NCBI GenBank assembly: GCA_963734725.1
Contig: CAVTIX010000025.1
Coordinates: 124,001-188,000 of the forward strand
DNA: 64,000 nucleotides
Direction of reading: 5' to 3'
Source: DASXKD01 sp963734725
GTDB taxonomy: Bacteria > Actinomycetota > Actinomycetes > Streptosporangiales > Streptosporangiaceae
The position numbers and the translations under genes were made by a program. Shown here piece by piece: positions 51,300-59,878 of the stretch; the stretch's first letter is position 1; each line of letters opens with the position of its first letter. The notes below the pieces were generated by a model. It had not been told where the DNA came from. It saw only the letters and a list, made by a program, of their open reading frames with translations, and did not search any database.

Positions 51300-52649
51300 G
51301 ACGGCGCCGGTGACCAGCCAGGCGGATCCCCGGGCTCGCAGGGTCAACGTGACGAAACGGGCCGCCACCCACACGCTGAACGCCAGCCAGAGGGCGACCA
51401 GGCCGCCGTGCAGGGCGTGCACGCAGGCCGCGGCGATGCCGAACACCGCCGCGGTGATGAGCCCGGCCAGCGCGAGATAGTCCTGGTCCCCGGCCCCGAT
51501 GAGCACCCCGTCGAGGACGAAGACCACGCCCGCGACCGGTTGCAGCAGCGCGACGACCAGCAGGACGTCGAGCAGCAGGCCGGCCACCGGCGGCGCGGCC
51601 GCGAAGAGCCCGGGCAGGAACGGCCGCGCGGCCAAGATCACAGCGCCAAACACGACCCCGTACACCGCGCCCCAGGCGATCATCCTGGCGGTGGCGGCCC
51701 GCGCCCCGGCCACATCCCCCGCGCCCAGGTACTTGCCGGTGATCGCCTGCCCCGCGATCGCGATGGCGTCCAGCGCCAGCGACAGCAGTATCCAGATGCG
51801 GAACGCGATCTGGTGCGCGGCGATCGCGGCATTGCCCATCCGCGCCGCGAGCGCGGTCGTGACCACGAGCACCACCTGCAGCGACAGCGTGCGCAGCACT
51901 AGGGACACGCCGGCGACCGCCGCGCCGCGCACTCCCGCGCCGTCCGGCCGCAGCGCCAGGCCCGCCCGCCGGGCGCCGCGAGCGACCACGGTCAGGTAGA
52001 CGAGGGCCGCCGCGTTTTGCACAATGACGGTCCCCCATGCGGATCCGGCCAGGCCCCACCCCAGGCCAAGGACGAAAATTGCATTCACAACGATGTTCCC
52101 GGCGCTGGCGCAGACCGCGACGGCCAGCGGGGTCCGGGTGTCCTGGAGCCCGCGCAGCACGCCCGTCCCGGCCAGCACGGCGAGCATGGCCGGCGCGCCG
52201 AGCAAGCTGATCCGCAGGTAGGTGATCGCCCCGGCGGTGACGGCCGGAGACGCCCCGAACGCGTGCACGATGAGCGGCGCGAGCGGAATCCCGGCCGCGA
52301 GCACGGCGGCGCCGATCCCGGCGGCCAGCCACAGCCCGTCGATCCCAAGCTGGATGGCGGCCCGCCGGTTCCCGGCGCCGAGTTGCCGGGCGACGGCGGC
52401 GGTGGTCCCGTAGGCCAGGAAGATCGAGATGCTCACCAGGGTGGTCAGCGCCTGGCTGGCCACGCCCAGGCCGCCGAGGGGCACGGTGCCGATCCGCCCG
52501 ACAATGGCCGAGTCGCCCAGCAGGAACAGGGGCTCGGCCACGAGGGCGCCGAAGGCCGGAATGGCGAGCCGGAGGATCTCCGCGTCGTGCGGGCCGCGCC
52601 GCAACATGGCCCGTAGCCCGTGGCGGGGTGCCAGCGCGGCTGGGTCCAT
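51294..52649 (-). CDS. MATE family multidrug efflux transporter (DinF-like)
   Basis: 451 residues, about 12 membrane segments in two homologous halves. Family patterns: LAIPAFGALVAEPLFLLGDS, AIVGRIGTVPLGGLGVASQA, FLAYGTTAAVARQLGAGNRR and GVLRGLQDTRTPLAVAV in the first half, and NAAIAAHQIAFRIWILLSLA with LDAIAIAGQAITGKYLGAGD in the second. Exports cationic compounds against Na+ or H+. The 3' end sits in a tandem repeat. Divergent from the PHP gene across a perfect 17-bp palindrome. Confidence 0.93.
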   Translation of the reverse strand: MDPAALAPRHGLRAMLRRGPHDAEILRLAIPAFGALVAEPLFLLGDSAIVGRIGTVPLGGLGVASQALTTLVSISIFLAYGTTAAVARQLGAGNRRAAIQLGIDGLWLAAGIGAAVLAAGIPLAPLIVHAFGASPAVTAGAITYLRISLLGAPAMLAVLAGTGVLRGLQDTRTPLAVAVCASAGNIVVNAIFVLGLGWGLAGSAWGTVIVQNAAALVYLTVVARGARRAGLALRPDGAGVRGAAVAGVSLVLRTLSLQVVLVVTTALAARMGNAAIAAHQIAFRIWILLSLALDAIAIAGQAITGKYLGAGDVAGARAATARMIAWGAVYGVVFGAVILAARPFLPGLFAAAPPVAGLLLDVLLVVALLQPVAGVVFVLDGVLIGAGDQDYLALAGLITAAVFGIAAACVHALHGGLVALWLAFSVWVAARFVTLTLRARGSAWLVTGAVR

Positions 52650-52680
52650 AGCCTGGATAATAATCGCGAATTAAACGCAC

Positions 52681-52697
52681 CTGCAATTAGATTGCAG
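52681..52697. promoter_or_regulatory. 17-bp perfect palindrome between MATE and PHP genes
   Basis: CTGCAAT-tag-ATTGCAG, in an AT-rich patch 32 bases upstream of the MATE start and 80 bases upstream of the PHP start. It has the form of a dimeric-repressor operator; the cognate regulator is not identified. Confidence 0.5.
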
Positions 52698-52776
52698 AAC
52701 TACTGCCGGGGCGCACGACCGTCGCGTGCGGGCCGGGCAGGTCAGCGCAGTACCCGTTATCTGATCGGATGGAGTC

Positions 52777-54000
52777 ATGTCCCGCACCACGCATCAAGGC
52801 CGGTGGACCCTGGCCGACCGGTTCGCCTCTGCCTGGCATTACCTGCCGGTGGAGGTCCCGCCGGGATCGCACGCGCTCCGGGTCGAGCTGTCCCACGGCG
52901 CGCCGGGCTGCGTCCTCGATCTCGGCTGCCTGAGCCCGGCGGGGTTTCGTGGCTGGTCCGGCGGCGCGCGGCGGGAGTTCGTCATCACCCCGCAGGCCGC
53001 CACCCCCGGGTACCTGCCGGGCGAACTGGAGGCGGGCACCTGGCAGGTGATGATCGGCCTGTACCAGCTCCCCCCGGGCGGGGCCGAATACCGGGTGACC
53101 GCCGAGACCAGCACCAGCTCCGGGCGGCTGGCCCCGTCACCCGTGGCCGCGGCGCCGCCGCCGCTGGCCGCCGGCGACCGGCCGCCACCCCGGGACCTGC
53201 CGGCCCGGCCGGGCTGCCGCTGGCTTGCCGGCGACCTGCACACCCACACCGTGCACTCCGACGGCGGGCTGACCGTGCCCGAACTCGCGCTGCTCGCGGC
53301 GGGCAACGGCCTCGACTTCCTCGCGATCACCGACCACAACACCGTCAGCCACCACGCCGAGCTGCCCAGCGCCAGCGCCAGGTACGGGATCACCCTGCTG
53401 CCGGGCCAGGAGGTCACCACGAGCGGAGGGCACGCGGGCGCGCTCGGCGACATCGGCTGGGTGGATTTCCGCGAGCCGCCGGACGCGTGGCTGGCCCATA
53501 CCGAGCGCCGGGGCGGCCTGTTGTCGGTCAACCACCCGATCGGCGGCGAGCTCAGCTGGACGCTGCCGATGTCGAGGCGCCCCCCGCTCGCGGAGGTCTG
53601 GCACTGGAGCTGGCTGGACCTGCGCTGGACCACCCCGCTCGCGTGGTGGCTGGCCTGGGATCCCGGCTCGGTACCGGTCGGCGGCAGCGACTGGCACCGG
53701 CCGAGTGACCTGTCCGCAGTCGGCACGCCCACCACGTGGGTGGAGTGTGAGGCGGCGGACCCGGCTGCGGTGCTCGGGGGACTGCGCGCCGGGCGGGTGG
53801 CGATCTCCGCCCAGCGGGACGGGCCGGTGCTGCTCAGGTGCGATGGCGAGCTGGTCGCCATCGACGCGGAGGGCGCCACGCTGGCCGGGCCGGACGGGCC
53901 GCGGGCCCGGGTCACCGCCCCCCGTCAGGCCTTCCCCGCCACCCCCGGACACCATCGCCTCCTCGACGACTCCTGTGCCACCCTCGCCCTCGTCGGCTGA
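52777..54000 (+). CDS. PHP-domain metallohydrolase (CehA/McbA family)
   Basis: 407 residues. The N-terminal 140 residues form a beta-rich domain (YLPVEVPPGSHALRVELSHG, LPGELEAGTWQVMIGLYQLP). The PHP domain has WLAGDLHTHTVHSDGGLTVP, DFLAITDHNTVSHHAELP, LPGQEVTTSGGHAGALGDIG, VNHPIGG and VPVGGSDWHRPSD, all metal ligands being present. CehA/McbA proteins are membrane- or cytosol-associated hydrolases; the family name comes from carbaryl hydrolase, but the natural substrate is unknown. The ATG at 52777 has GGATGGAG upstream. Confidence 0.88.
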   Translation: MSRTTHQGRWTLADRFASAWHYLPVEVPPGSHALRVELSHGAPGCVLDLGCLSPAGFRGWSGGARREFVITPQAATPGYLPGELEAGTWQVMIGLYQLPPGGAEYRVTAETSTSSGRLAPSPVAAAPPPLAAGDRPPPRDLPARPGCRWLAGDLHTHTVHSDGGLTVPELALLAAGNGLDFLAITDHNTVSHHAELPSASARYGITLLPGQEVTTSGGHAGALGDIGWVDFREPPDAWLAHTERRGGLLSVNHPIGGELSWTLPMSRRPPLAEVWHWSWLDLRWTTPLAWWLAWDPGSVPVGGSDWHRPSDLSAVGTPTTWVECEAADPAAVLGGLRAGRVAISAQRDGPVLLRCDGELVAIDAEGATLAGPDGPRARVTAPRQAFPATPGHHRLLDDSCATLALVG

Positions 54001-54329
54001 CCCGGCTTGGGCCAGTCCCCTTCTCCGGAGTCCGGGATGGGCCCCCCTCTTCGGCGCGTAATGGACGTTAGCGAGGGCCCTGATCGTGATCATGGCGATC
54101 TGGTCATCCCAGGGACCGCTTTCCATGATCTCGCTCGCACTCGTGATCATGACTTTGGTGGCGCAATCACGCCCCTAAGGTCACGATCACGAGAGAGTGG
54201 GCTTCCGAACTGGCATCACTTGTCCCAGCAGCACCAAGAGCCTGGGCTGGGTGCTCTGATTCACCGCCGGGCCGAGGTCCGCCACCGTGGCCCACAGCCA
54301 CAGCAGGCCCGTGGCGCCCGGGCTGGCGC
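54001..54329. other. intergenic stretch with dispersed GATCATG dyads
   Basis: No supported gene. The sequence CGTGATCATG occurs twice and TGATCGTGATCATGG with CATGATCTCG makes small dyads near 54075-54150. It looks like a worn intergenic repeat; a short minus-strand frame here (MESGPWDDQIAMITIRALAN) resembles peptides often conceptually translated from actinobacterial intergenic repeats, but I cannot confirm that. Confidence 0.35.
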
Positions 54330-54781
54330 TCACGACCGGATCCGGAAGACCGGATGATCCGGGGCGATCGCCAGCAGTTTGTCGTCGGGGGCGTCCGGGC
54401 CGACGCCCTGGAAGAACATGCCGACCTCGAACTTCCACTTCTTGAGGTAAGCGCGCAGCACCCGCGGGCGCTCCTCGACGGGCAGCTCGGTCGCGGTGAA
54501 CTTCTCGACCCGCCGGCCGACCCGCAGTTCGCCGGCGCGGCCACGCGCATGTTGCGGACCCATTGCGTATTCCCGCGCGGCGAGATCAGGTACCGCTCGC
54601 CGTCGAGGGTCAGCGGGTTCACCGGAGTGGTCCGCCATTCCCCCGACTTGCGCCCGCGCACGGCCAGCACGCGCGAGCCGTAGACGCTGACGCCCATCTT
54701 CGTCAGGCGGCCCACGGCCGCGTTGAACATCGCGGTCCCGCGGGTGGGCTGGATGTAACGAGGCTGGCTCTGGGGGTTCAT
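54330..54781 (-). pseudogene. deazaflavin (F420)-dependent nitroreductase family protein, frameshifted
   Basis: From ATG 54781 the frame reads SRVLAVRGRKSGEWRTTPVN, PLTLDGERYLISPRGNTQWV and RNMRVA, the F420-binding pattern of DDN-like proteins. The continuation, ELRVGRRVEKFTATELPVEE, RPRVLRAYLKKWKFEVGMFF and IAPDHPVFRI, is in another frame and ends at 54330. One base is missing near 54540 (gtggccgcgccggc). The joined protein would be about 150 residues, normal for the family. Pseudogene or consensus error. Confidence 0.85.
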
Positions 54782-54960
54782 GACAGCTCCTTGGTTGGTC
54801 TGGAGAGCGATGCTATGAGACGCCGGTTCGCCAGCTCGCCCTGCTCCTTCCTTCGCCGGCCGCCGTCTCGTGACGAACCCGGCGCGTGGTCAAGAGCACC
54901 GCTCTCGTTGGATCGCTGACCCGGTAACGGCATGATGGGCTCAACTCAGGGAGGTTGCGG

Positions 54961-55926
54961 ATGGAATCCACGCCGAGATGGGGCATCACGCTCCCGCTCC
55001 GCACCGTGCCCCTGCCCGATCAGCGTGACCTGGTGGCCGCGCTGCCGGACCTCGGCTACACCGATGCGTGGTCGAGCGAAGTCAACGCCGCGGACGCGTT
55101 CACCCCGCTGGCCGCCGCGGCGCTGTGGACCACCGGGCTGCGGTTCGGCACCGCGATCGCCGGAATCTACACCCGCGGCCCGGCGCTGCTTGCGATGAAC
55201 GCGGCGACCTGCGCGAGCCTGGCGCCCGGCCGGTTCGTCCTCGGCATCGGCACCTCGTCACCGGTGATCGTCGAGGACTGGAACGGGCTGGAATTGGACC
55301 GGCCGTATCAGCGCGCCAGGGACACGCTGAGGTTCCTGCGCGCCGCGCTGGCCGGGGAGAAGGTGAGCGGAGAGTACGACACGTTCACGGTCAACGGGTT
55401 CCGCCTCGATCCGCCGCCCGCGCCGCCACCAGGGCTCGCGCTGGCCGCGCTCCGGCCGGGCATGGTGCGGCTCGCCGCCACGCTCGCCGACGGCGCGATC
55501 ACCAACTGGCTCTCCCCCGCGGATGTGCCGACGGTGCGCGCGGTAGCGGGGCCGGGCTGCGAGCTGATCGCCCGGATCTTCGTCTGCCCGACCGCCGATA
55601 CCGACGCCGCCCGGGCCGTCGGCCGGCGCATGATCGCCGCCTACCTGACCGTGCCCGTCTACGCCGCCTTCCACGCCTGGCTCGGCCGGGGCGAGGTCCT
55701 GCGGCCCATGCAGGAGGCCTGGGCCGCCGGGGACCGTAGGCGAGCGCTCGAGCTCATCCCCGACGAGGTCGTGGACGAGCTGGTGGTACACGGATCCCTG
55801 GATGCCTGCCGGGAGCGGGTTGCTGAGTATCACGCGACCGGCCTGGACACACCGGTCATCATGGTCGTCCCGATGCCGGGCGTGGACGAGGCGGCGGCGG
55901 TCCGCGGGCTCGCCCGGGTCAGTTAG
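54961..55926 (+). CDS. F420-dependent LLM-class oxidoreductase
   Basis: 321 residues, luciferase-like TIM barrel. WGITLPLRTVPLPDQRDLVA, LGYTDAWSSEVNAADAFTPL, LRFGTAIAGIYTRGPALLAM, APGRFVLGIGTSSPVIVEDW and GMVRLAATLADGAITNWLSP are the standard F420/FMN-type patterns. ATG 54961 follows AGGGAGG; a TTG at 54955 is possible. A second F420-type protein is encoded divergently just upstream. Substrate unknown. Confidence 0.92.
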   Translation: MESTPRWGITLPLRTVPLPDQRDLVAALPDLGYTDAWSSEVNAADAFTPLAAAALWTTGLRFGTAIAGIYTRGPALLAMNAATCASLAPGRFVLGIGTSSPVIVEDWNGLELDRPYQRARDTLRFLRAALAGEKVSGEYDTFTVNGFRLDPPPAPPPGLALAALRPGMVRLAATLADGAITNWLSPADVPTVRAVAGPGCELIARIFVCPTADTDAARAVGRRMIAAYLTVPVYAAFHAWLGRGEVLRPMQEAWAAGDRRRALELIPDEVVDELVVHGSLDACRERVAEYHATGLDTPVIMVVPMPGVDEAAAVRGLARVS

Positions 55927-56032
55927 CCGCGACTGGCGCCACTCCGGCCGGGCAGACCGCCGCCGCGGGCGCCGCGGCCGGAGTCACCAGGACCCGGGCG
56001 GCGGACCGCCGCACCGCGATCTGGTCAATGTG

Positions 56033-56084
56033 CTAGCGCCGATTTTCGCGCCCGGCAGATTCGCTTAGTGAAAATCGGCGCTAG
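56033..56084. terminator. 15-bp perfect stem with 22-nt loop at the edge of the methylase operon
   Basis: CTAGCGCCGATTTTC (56033-56047) pairs exactly with 56070-56084. It lies between convergent genes (LLM oxidoreductase ending 55926, Vsr ending 56113) and probably serves as a shared terminator. The central T-run/A-run makes it more like a canonical terminator than the GC-only hairpins elsewhere in the window. Confidence 0.7.
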
Positions 56085-56112
56085 TGCCCGGCATGCGAGC
56101 CGCGCCGTCGAA

Positions 56113-56529
56113 TCACCGCTCAAGCGCTTCCTTTACCTCGATGACCGCTTGTTCGACTGGAACATGCTCCCAGATGCGAAGAACACGCCATCCGGCCGCA
56201 TGAAGAGCTTGGTCGACCGCGTGATCACGATCGACGTTCCGCTGTAGCTTGGCGGACCAGTAGCCGGTCGGATCGGCCGGCATGCGGCCATGCTGAGGAC
56301 AACGATGCCAGTAGCAGCCATCTACGAAGATGGCCAACTGCGATCGGGTAAACACAACGTCGGGCCTTACCCGTCTTCCTGGCACATTCACTGCCATATT
56401 CACGCGATAACGGAAACCCAGCGCATGAAGAGCGCGCCGTAGACGCAGTTCGGGGCCCGTGTCCTTGCTGACATTGGCCCGCATCGTTGCCGTCGCGAGC
56501 GATGGAGGCGGCGTCCGCGGCAATGTCAC
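56113..56529 (-). CDS. vsr: very short patch repair (Vsr) endonuclease
   Basis: 138 residues. Nicks at T:G mismatches produced by deamination of 5-methylcytosine. Family start MRANVSKDTGPELRLRRALH, then LGFRYRVNMAVNVPGRRVRP, DVVFTRSQLAIFVDGCYWHR (metal-binding Asp) and CPQHG with zinc ligands. GTG at 56529 overlaps the stop of the 44-residue frame (GTGA), so it is the last gene of the four-gene operon from 58670. The presence of Vsr argues that the neighbouring methyltransferase makes m5C. Confidence 0.95.
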   Translation of the reverse strand: MTLPRTPPPSLATATMRANVSKDTGPELRLRRALHALGFRYRVNMAVNVPGRRVRPDVVFTRSQLAIFVDGCYWHRCPQHGRMPADPTGYWSAKLQRNVDRDHAVDQALHAAGWRVLRIWEHVPVEQAVIEVKEALER

Positions 56530-56660
56530 ATCAGGACCTCACGCGTCTTCATCAGCCCCTCATCGCCGGGGCCAAGTTGCTCGATACCTAGTATGCGGAC
56601 CCGCTCTGCGGCCAGCTGGATATCGGCGCGGAACAAGCCTGCGATCTCGTGAGGAGTCAA
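56526..56660 (-). CDS. 44-residue protein of unknown function in the methylase operon
   Basis: A TTG at 56660, six bases after AGAGG, opens a 44-codon frame: TPHEIAGLFRADIQLAAERV, RILGIEQLGPGDEGLMKTRE and VLM before TGA. Nine bases separate its start from the GIY-YIG stop and its own stop overlaps the Vsr start by four bases, so it sits exactly in the translational coupling of the operon. It is helical and charged. No family recognised; it is not a standard C-protein HTH. Confidence 0.65.
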   Translation of the reverse strand: MTPHEIAGLFRADIQLAAERVRILGIEQLGPGDEGLMKTREVLM

Positions 56661-56668
56661 CTGGGCCT

Positions 56669-57442
56669 CTAGGGATCTTGGCTCAGGTCATCGCTGTACT
56701 CGTACAACACGCTGCCGACCAGGCCCTCAATGTTGATAGCCGACGGGTCCGGCTCCGGCCGCCCCTCAACGTAGGCAAGCCGCGCGGCCGCCAGATAGGC
56801 CAGCCGTACTGCCTGGATCACCAGGACCCGGCGTAGTCCGTCCGACACCTCTCCGCGCTCGTGAGCCACGGCGGCGAGCCGGGAGATCGTCTCTGCCCGG
56901 CGAGCAATTCGCACATCAGCGTGGCCGCGCTCACGCCGGGTCTCCTCGCTGATCAGCTGGAACCTTCGCGACGGCGGCAGGTCCACAGGCGGCGAGACTG
57001 GCGGGATCACCTCATTCAGGATCGCTTTGAACCTGCTCTCCCGGATGGCTTGCATGTAGGTCGCGTACTCAACGGCATCCAGGTGCTGCTGTGCGTCCGG
57101 CCCAGCTGGCCCGCTCCTGGCGACGCCCTGGTAGCCCCACAGCGGCCATAGCTCCAGCTCCGCAACCTCGAAGACGTCCAGGATGCGCATGGCCACCGCG
57201 TCAGTGCGCTGGTTGGTCAGGTGCCGTCGTACTCGGGTGCGCAGTTGCTCATACGTCTGCCCCACGTAGATCGGCTCGCCCTCGTAGTCGTAGAAGGCAT
57301 AGCATCCCCAGCTCGCATCGGCCCACTTGCGTCCCTGCGCGTCCCGCTCGGACAGCGCGATATCAAGCAGCCTGCGGAAGTCCCGGACGTCGGGGGCGGG
57401 AAGGCTGTTGCGCGCTGGCCTGGGCCGCCACTGGTTAGGCAC
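56669..57442 (-). CDS. GIY-YIG family nuclease, probable restriction endonuclease
   Basis: 257 residues. The GIY-YIG core is SWGCYAFYDYEGEPIYVGQT followed by YEQLRTRVRRHLTNQRTDAV, with Arg and a later Glu in LDAVEYATYMQAIRESRFKA. The C-terminal half is helical (SRLAAVAHERGEVSDGLRRV, LVIQAVRLAYLAAARLAYVE). GTG at 57442 overlaps the methyltransferase stop by 8 bases; the longer frame to 57559 lies inside the methyltransferase. Arrangement and fold are like Eco29kI-type GIY-YIG restriction enzymes paired with C5 methyltransferases. The cut site is not predictable here. Confidence 0.85.
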   Translation of the reverse strand: MPNQWRPRPARNSLPAPDVRDFRRLLDIALSERDAQGRKWADASWGCYAFYDYEGEPIYVGQTYEQLRTRVRRHLTNQRTDAVAMRILDVFEVAELELWPLWGYQGVARSGPAGPDAQQHLDAVEYATYMQAIRESRFKAILNEVIPPVSPPVDLPPSRRFQLISEETRRERGHADVRIARRAETISRLAAVAHERGEVSDGLRRVLVIQAVRLAYLAAARLAYVEGRPEPDPSAINIEGLVGSVLYEYSDDLSQDP

Positions 57443-58670
57443 CAGCCACTGCCAGCTTCTTGACCCTCTGCCCTCCCAGTTCGCCGCGCACCAGCGGCAT
57501 GAGATAGTGCTCAGCGAGCCAGGCCACAACCGGCACGCATACGGCGTCTCCGAAGCCAAACAGCGCCTGGTTCCTGCGAACCCCGTCCAGCTGATAGTGA
57601 TCTGCTCCCATCAGGCGGGCGTACTCGCGTGGCGTCATCCACCGCACCCGCACGCTGCCGCGTCCAGCCTGCGCGACCGCCTGCTTGGACGAGCCGCCCC
57701 GCGCCGTGCGCAAGCAGCCCGATATGTCGTCCGGCCGCACCTCCCAGACCGCCTTGCCCTGACGAGTCCGGCGGTACGCCGTGCGGTAGGCGAGGTCTGG
57801 GCTGTCGCGGAACGCCCGCAGCCGCTCCGCCTGGACCGGAGAGAGCGACGACAAGAAAGCCGCCGTCCGCGCTCCATCCCACCATTGGGGGTCGTCCGGT
57901 GCCAGTGGCTCGATGACCGATGACAGGCCTCGTGTCAACGGCCGGGGCGGCTCGGGAAGTGGTGCGCTGTGGGTCACCAAGGTGGGGTCGCCAAAGGGCG
58001 TCTGGAGCCAATCGGGCCGGAGCGCGCTGTCATGCTCCGCTTGACCTGCCGGAGGCTGCTGAGCGCCCACGATGAATAGGCGGGGCCGCGACTGTGGCAC
58101 AAATCGGCGGGCATCGAGCGTCAGGACGTCCGCTGAGTAGCCGAGCCGGTTTAGCTCGCGGACCGCGGCTGCGAGGTCCTCGCCGTCACGGCTTGTCGCG
58201 AGCCCGACCACATTCTCCAGCGCCACCACCCCGGGCCGCCCCTCACCCATCTCATCCAGGACGCGGGTGAAGTGCCAGAACGTGGACGAATGAGAGCCCT
58301 CCAGCCCTCGCCGCCACCCCGCCAGGGAGAGGTCGATGCACGGGAACGACGCCCACGCCAGGACGATGCCGGGCGGCATGTCGGTGGAGGAAACGTCGCC
58401 GATGTCCCCCAGCCTGAACGTGTGTCCCCCGTCGGCGGGGTCGCCGAAGTGACCCGAGTACATCTCCTGCTTTGAGGGCTCGATGTCGTTGGACCACACC
58501 ACGTCGAACCCGGCCGACTCCAAGCCGAGCCGCACGAGCCCTATACCTGCGAAGAACTCCGCCGCCTTCGGCGCCAGCCCCCCCTGCTCGCCCACCGCGA
58601 CAAGTCTGGTCACACCTGGCACGGTAGCGACGTCAGGCGCCTGTTCGTGGGATCTTCGTGCCAAGCCCAA
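57435..58670 (-). CDS. DNA (cytosine-5) methyltransferase
   Basis: 411 residues. Motif I: AAEFFAGIGLVRLGLESAGF. Motif IV with catalytic Cys: WASFPCIDLSLAGWRRG. Motif VI: GVVALENVVGLATS. Motif VIII: DARRFVPQSRPRLFIVGAQQ. A target-recognition region of about 150 residues follows; motifs IX/X end with RWMTPREYARLMG and FGDAVCVPVVAWLAEHYL. A TTG at 58670 preceded by GGAGGG at seven bases is the best start; GTGs at 58622 and 58613 lack ribosome sites. First gene of the operon with the GIY-YIG nuclease, 44-residue protein and Vsr. Target sequence unknown. Confidence 0.95.
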   Translation of the reverse strand: MGLARRSHEQAPDVATVPGVTRLVAVGEQGGLAPKAAEFFAGIGLVRLGLESAGFDVVWSNDIEPSKQEMYSGHFGDPADGGHTFRLGDIGDVSSTDMPPGIVLAWASFPCIDLSLAGWRRGLEGSHSSTFWHFTRVLDEMGEGRPGVVALENVVGLATSRDGEDLAAAVRELNRLGYSADVLTLDARRFVPQSRPRLFIVGAQQPPAGQAEHDSALRPDWLQTPFGDPTLVTHSAPLPEPPRPLTRGLSSVIEPLAPDDPQWWDGARTAAFLSSLSPVQAERLRAFRDSPDLAYRTAYRRTRQGKAVWEVRPDDISGCLRTARGGSSKQAVAQAGRGSVRVRWMTPREYARLMGADHYQLDGVRRNQALFGFGDAVCVPVVAWLAEHYLMPLVRGELGGQRVKKLAVAGA

Positions 58671-58753
58671 GATGTGTCCCTCCAGTGCGCCGCGCTACCT
58701 CACGCAGCCCCTGCTGCCGCCAAACAAACGTTAGGCGCGAGGCACGACAAGGC

Positions 58754-58785
58754 GAGCGGGCGCGGGGTGGCGTCCACCCGCTCGT
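58754..58785. terminator. hairpin between nudC and the methylase operon
   Basis: CGAGCGGG (58754-58761) and CCCGCTCG (58778-58785) pair, with an alternative inner hairpin GGGTGG/CCACCC. It follows the nudC stop on the minus strand and precedes the methyltransferase start. Confidence 0.5.
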
Positions 58786-58884
58786 CGCCGGTTATGCGGG
58801 CCCCGCTGTGCCGTCTGTGTGCCGTCGCAGGGTCGGTAATGCTTGGTAGTGGCCGTTACGCGAATCCGCAGGCCAGCGGGTATG

Positions 58885-59878
58885 TCACCAGGATCCGGGC
58901 AGCGGCGCGCCGTACCAGGACACGATGATCTGGTGCGCGATGGACACCGGGGGCGGCAGCAGCACCTCCCGCGCGGATACCGCCGCCAGCAGCTCCTCAC
59001 GGGTGAACCACCGCGCCTCGGCGATCTCCTCCCCGTCCACGACGATCTCCTGCGCCCCCGGGGCGCGGGCCACGAACCCGAGCATCAGGCTGCGCGGCAT
59101 TGGCCACGGCTGGCTTCCGACGTACCGCATCCCGCTGACCTGCAGCCCGGTCTCCTCACCGACCTCGCGGCTGACGGCCTGCTCCAAGGACTCGCCCGGC
59201 TCGACGAATCCGGCGAGGATGGAGACCCTCCGGGGAGGCCAGGTCCGGTTGCGGGCCAGCAGGCAGCGGTCGATGTCGTCGGTGATCAGCATGATCACCG
59301 CCGGGTCCACCCGGGGGAAGTGCTCGCTGTCGTCGAACCGGGCAGCGCCGCGCGTGGCCCGCGAGTATGGGCACGGTGGCCGCGCCGCAGCGGGGGCAGT
59401 GGGTATGCGTCGCGTGCCAGTTGGCCAGCGCGACCGCCTGGGTGAACAGCCCGGCGTCCCGGTCGCCGAGCAGCGGCCCGGCCTGGCGCAGTCCGGCCGG
59501 GCGGATGCCCGGATCTGGCGGCGTCGCGGGAGCAGAACCCGGCCCGGGCAGCGGGCCTGCCCCGAGGCCGCCCCGCGGGCCATCGACTCCGAAATAGGCG
59601 ACCCCGGCGTCGTCCACGCCGAGCAGGAACCAGATCCCCTCCGGCGCCTGGCCCGGCGGGACCAACTCGAGCTCCGCTGCGCCGTCGGTGAAGTTGACCA
59701 GCGCCTGCCCGTGGTCAAGCACCAGCACCCGGGACGCCTCGTCCGCCCAGGCCGCGGCGACCCATTCCGCGTCGGCGCGGTGGCGGCTGGCCCGGTCGAC
59801 GCTGCCGCGGGCGAGGCTGAGCTCGCCGAGGACGCCGGTTTCCTGATCCAGCCCGGCGGCACCGGGGCCGTCCGGCAT
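58885..59878 (-). pseudogene. nudC: NADH pyrophosphatase (NudC)-type Nudix hydrolase, frameshifted
   Basis: The N-terminal part from ATG 59878 reads EASRVLVLDHGQALVNF, WHATHTHCPRCGAATVPILA and GHARRCP, with half the zinc ribbon. The Nudix part, FPRVDPAVIMLITDDIDRCL, ILAGFVEPGESLEQAVSREV and GEETGLQVSGMRYVGSQPWP, is in another frame. Removing one base at 59336/59337 (gtcgaacc to gtcgacc on the plus strand) gives CPVDDSEHFPRVD and a normal 330-residue NudC, which cleaves NADH and NAD-capped RNA. ATG shares its A with the stop of the M20 gene. Pseudogene or consensus error. Confidence 0.88.

Noticed and set aside
53137..54150. 337-codon minus-strand frame across the PHP gene and spacer
   Set aside because: Antisense to the PHP hydrolase; only its first 40 codons lie in the spacer and they look like translated intergenic repeat.
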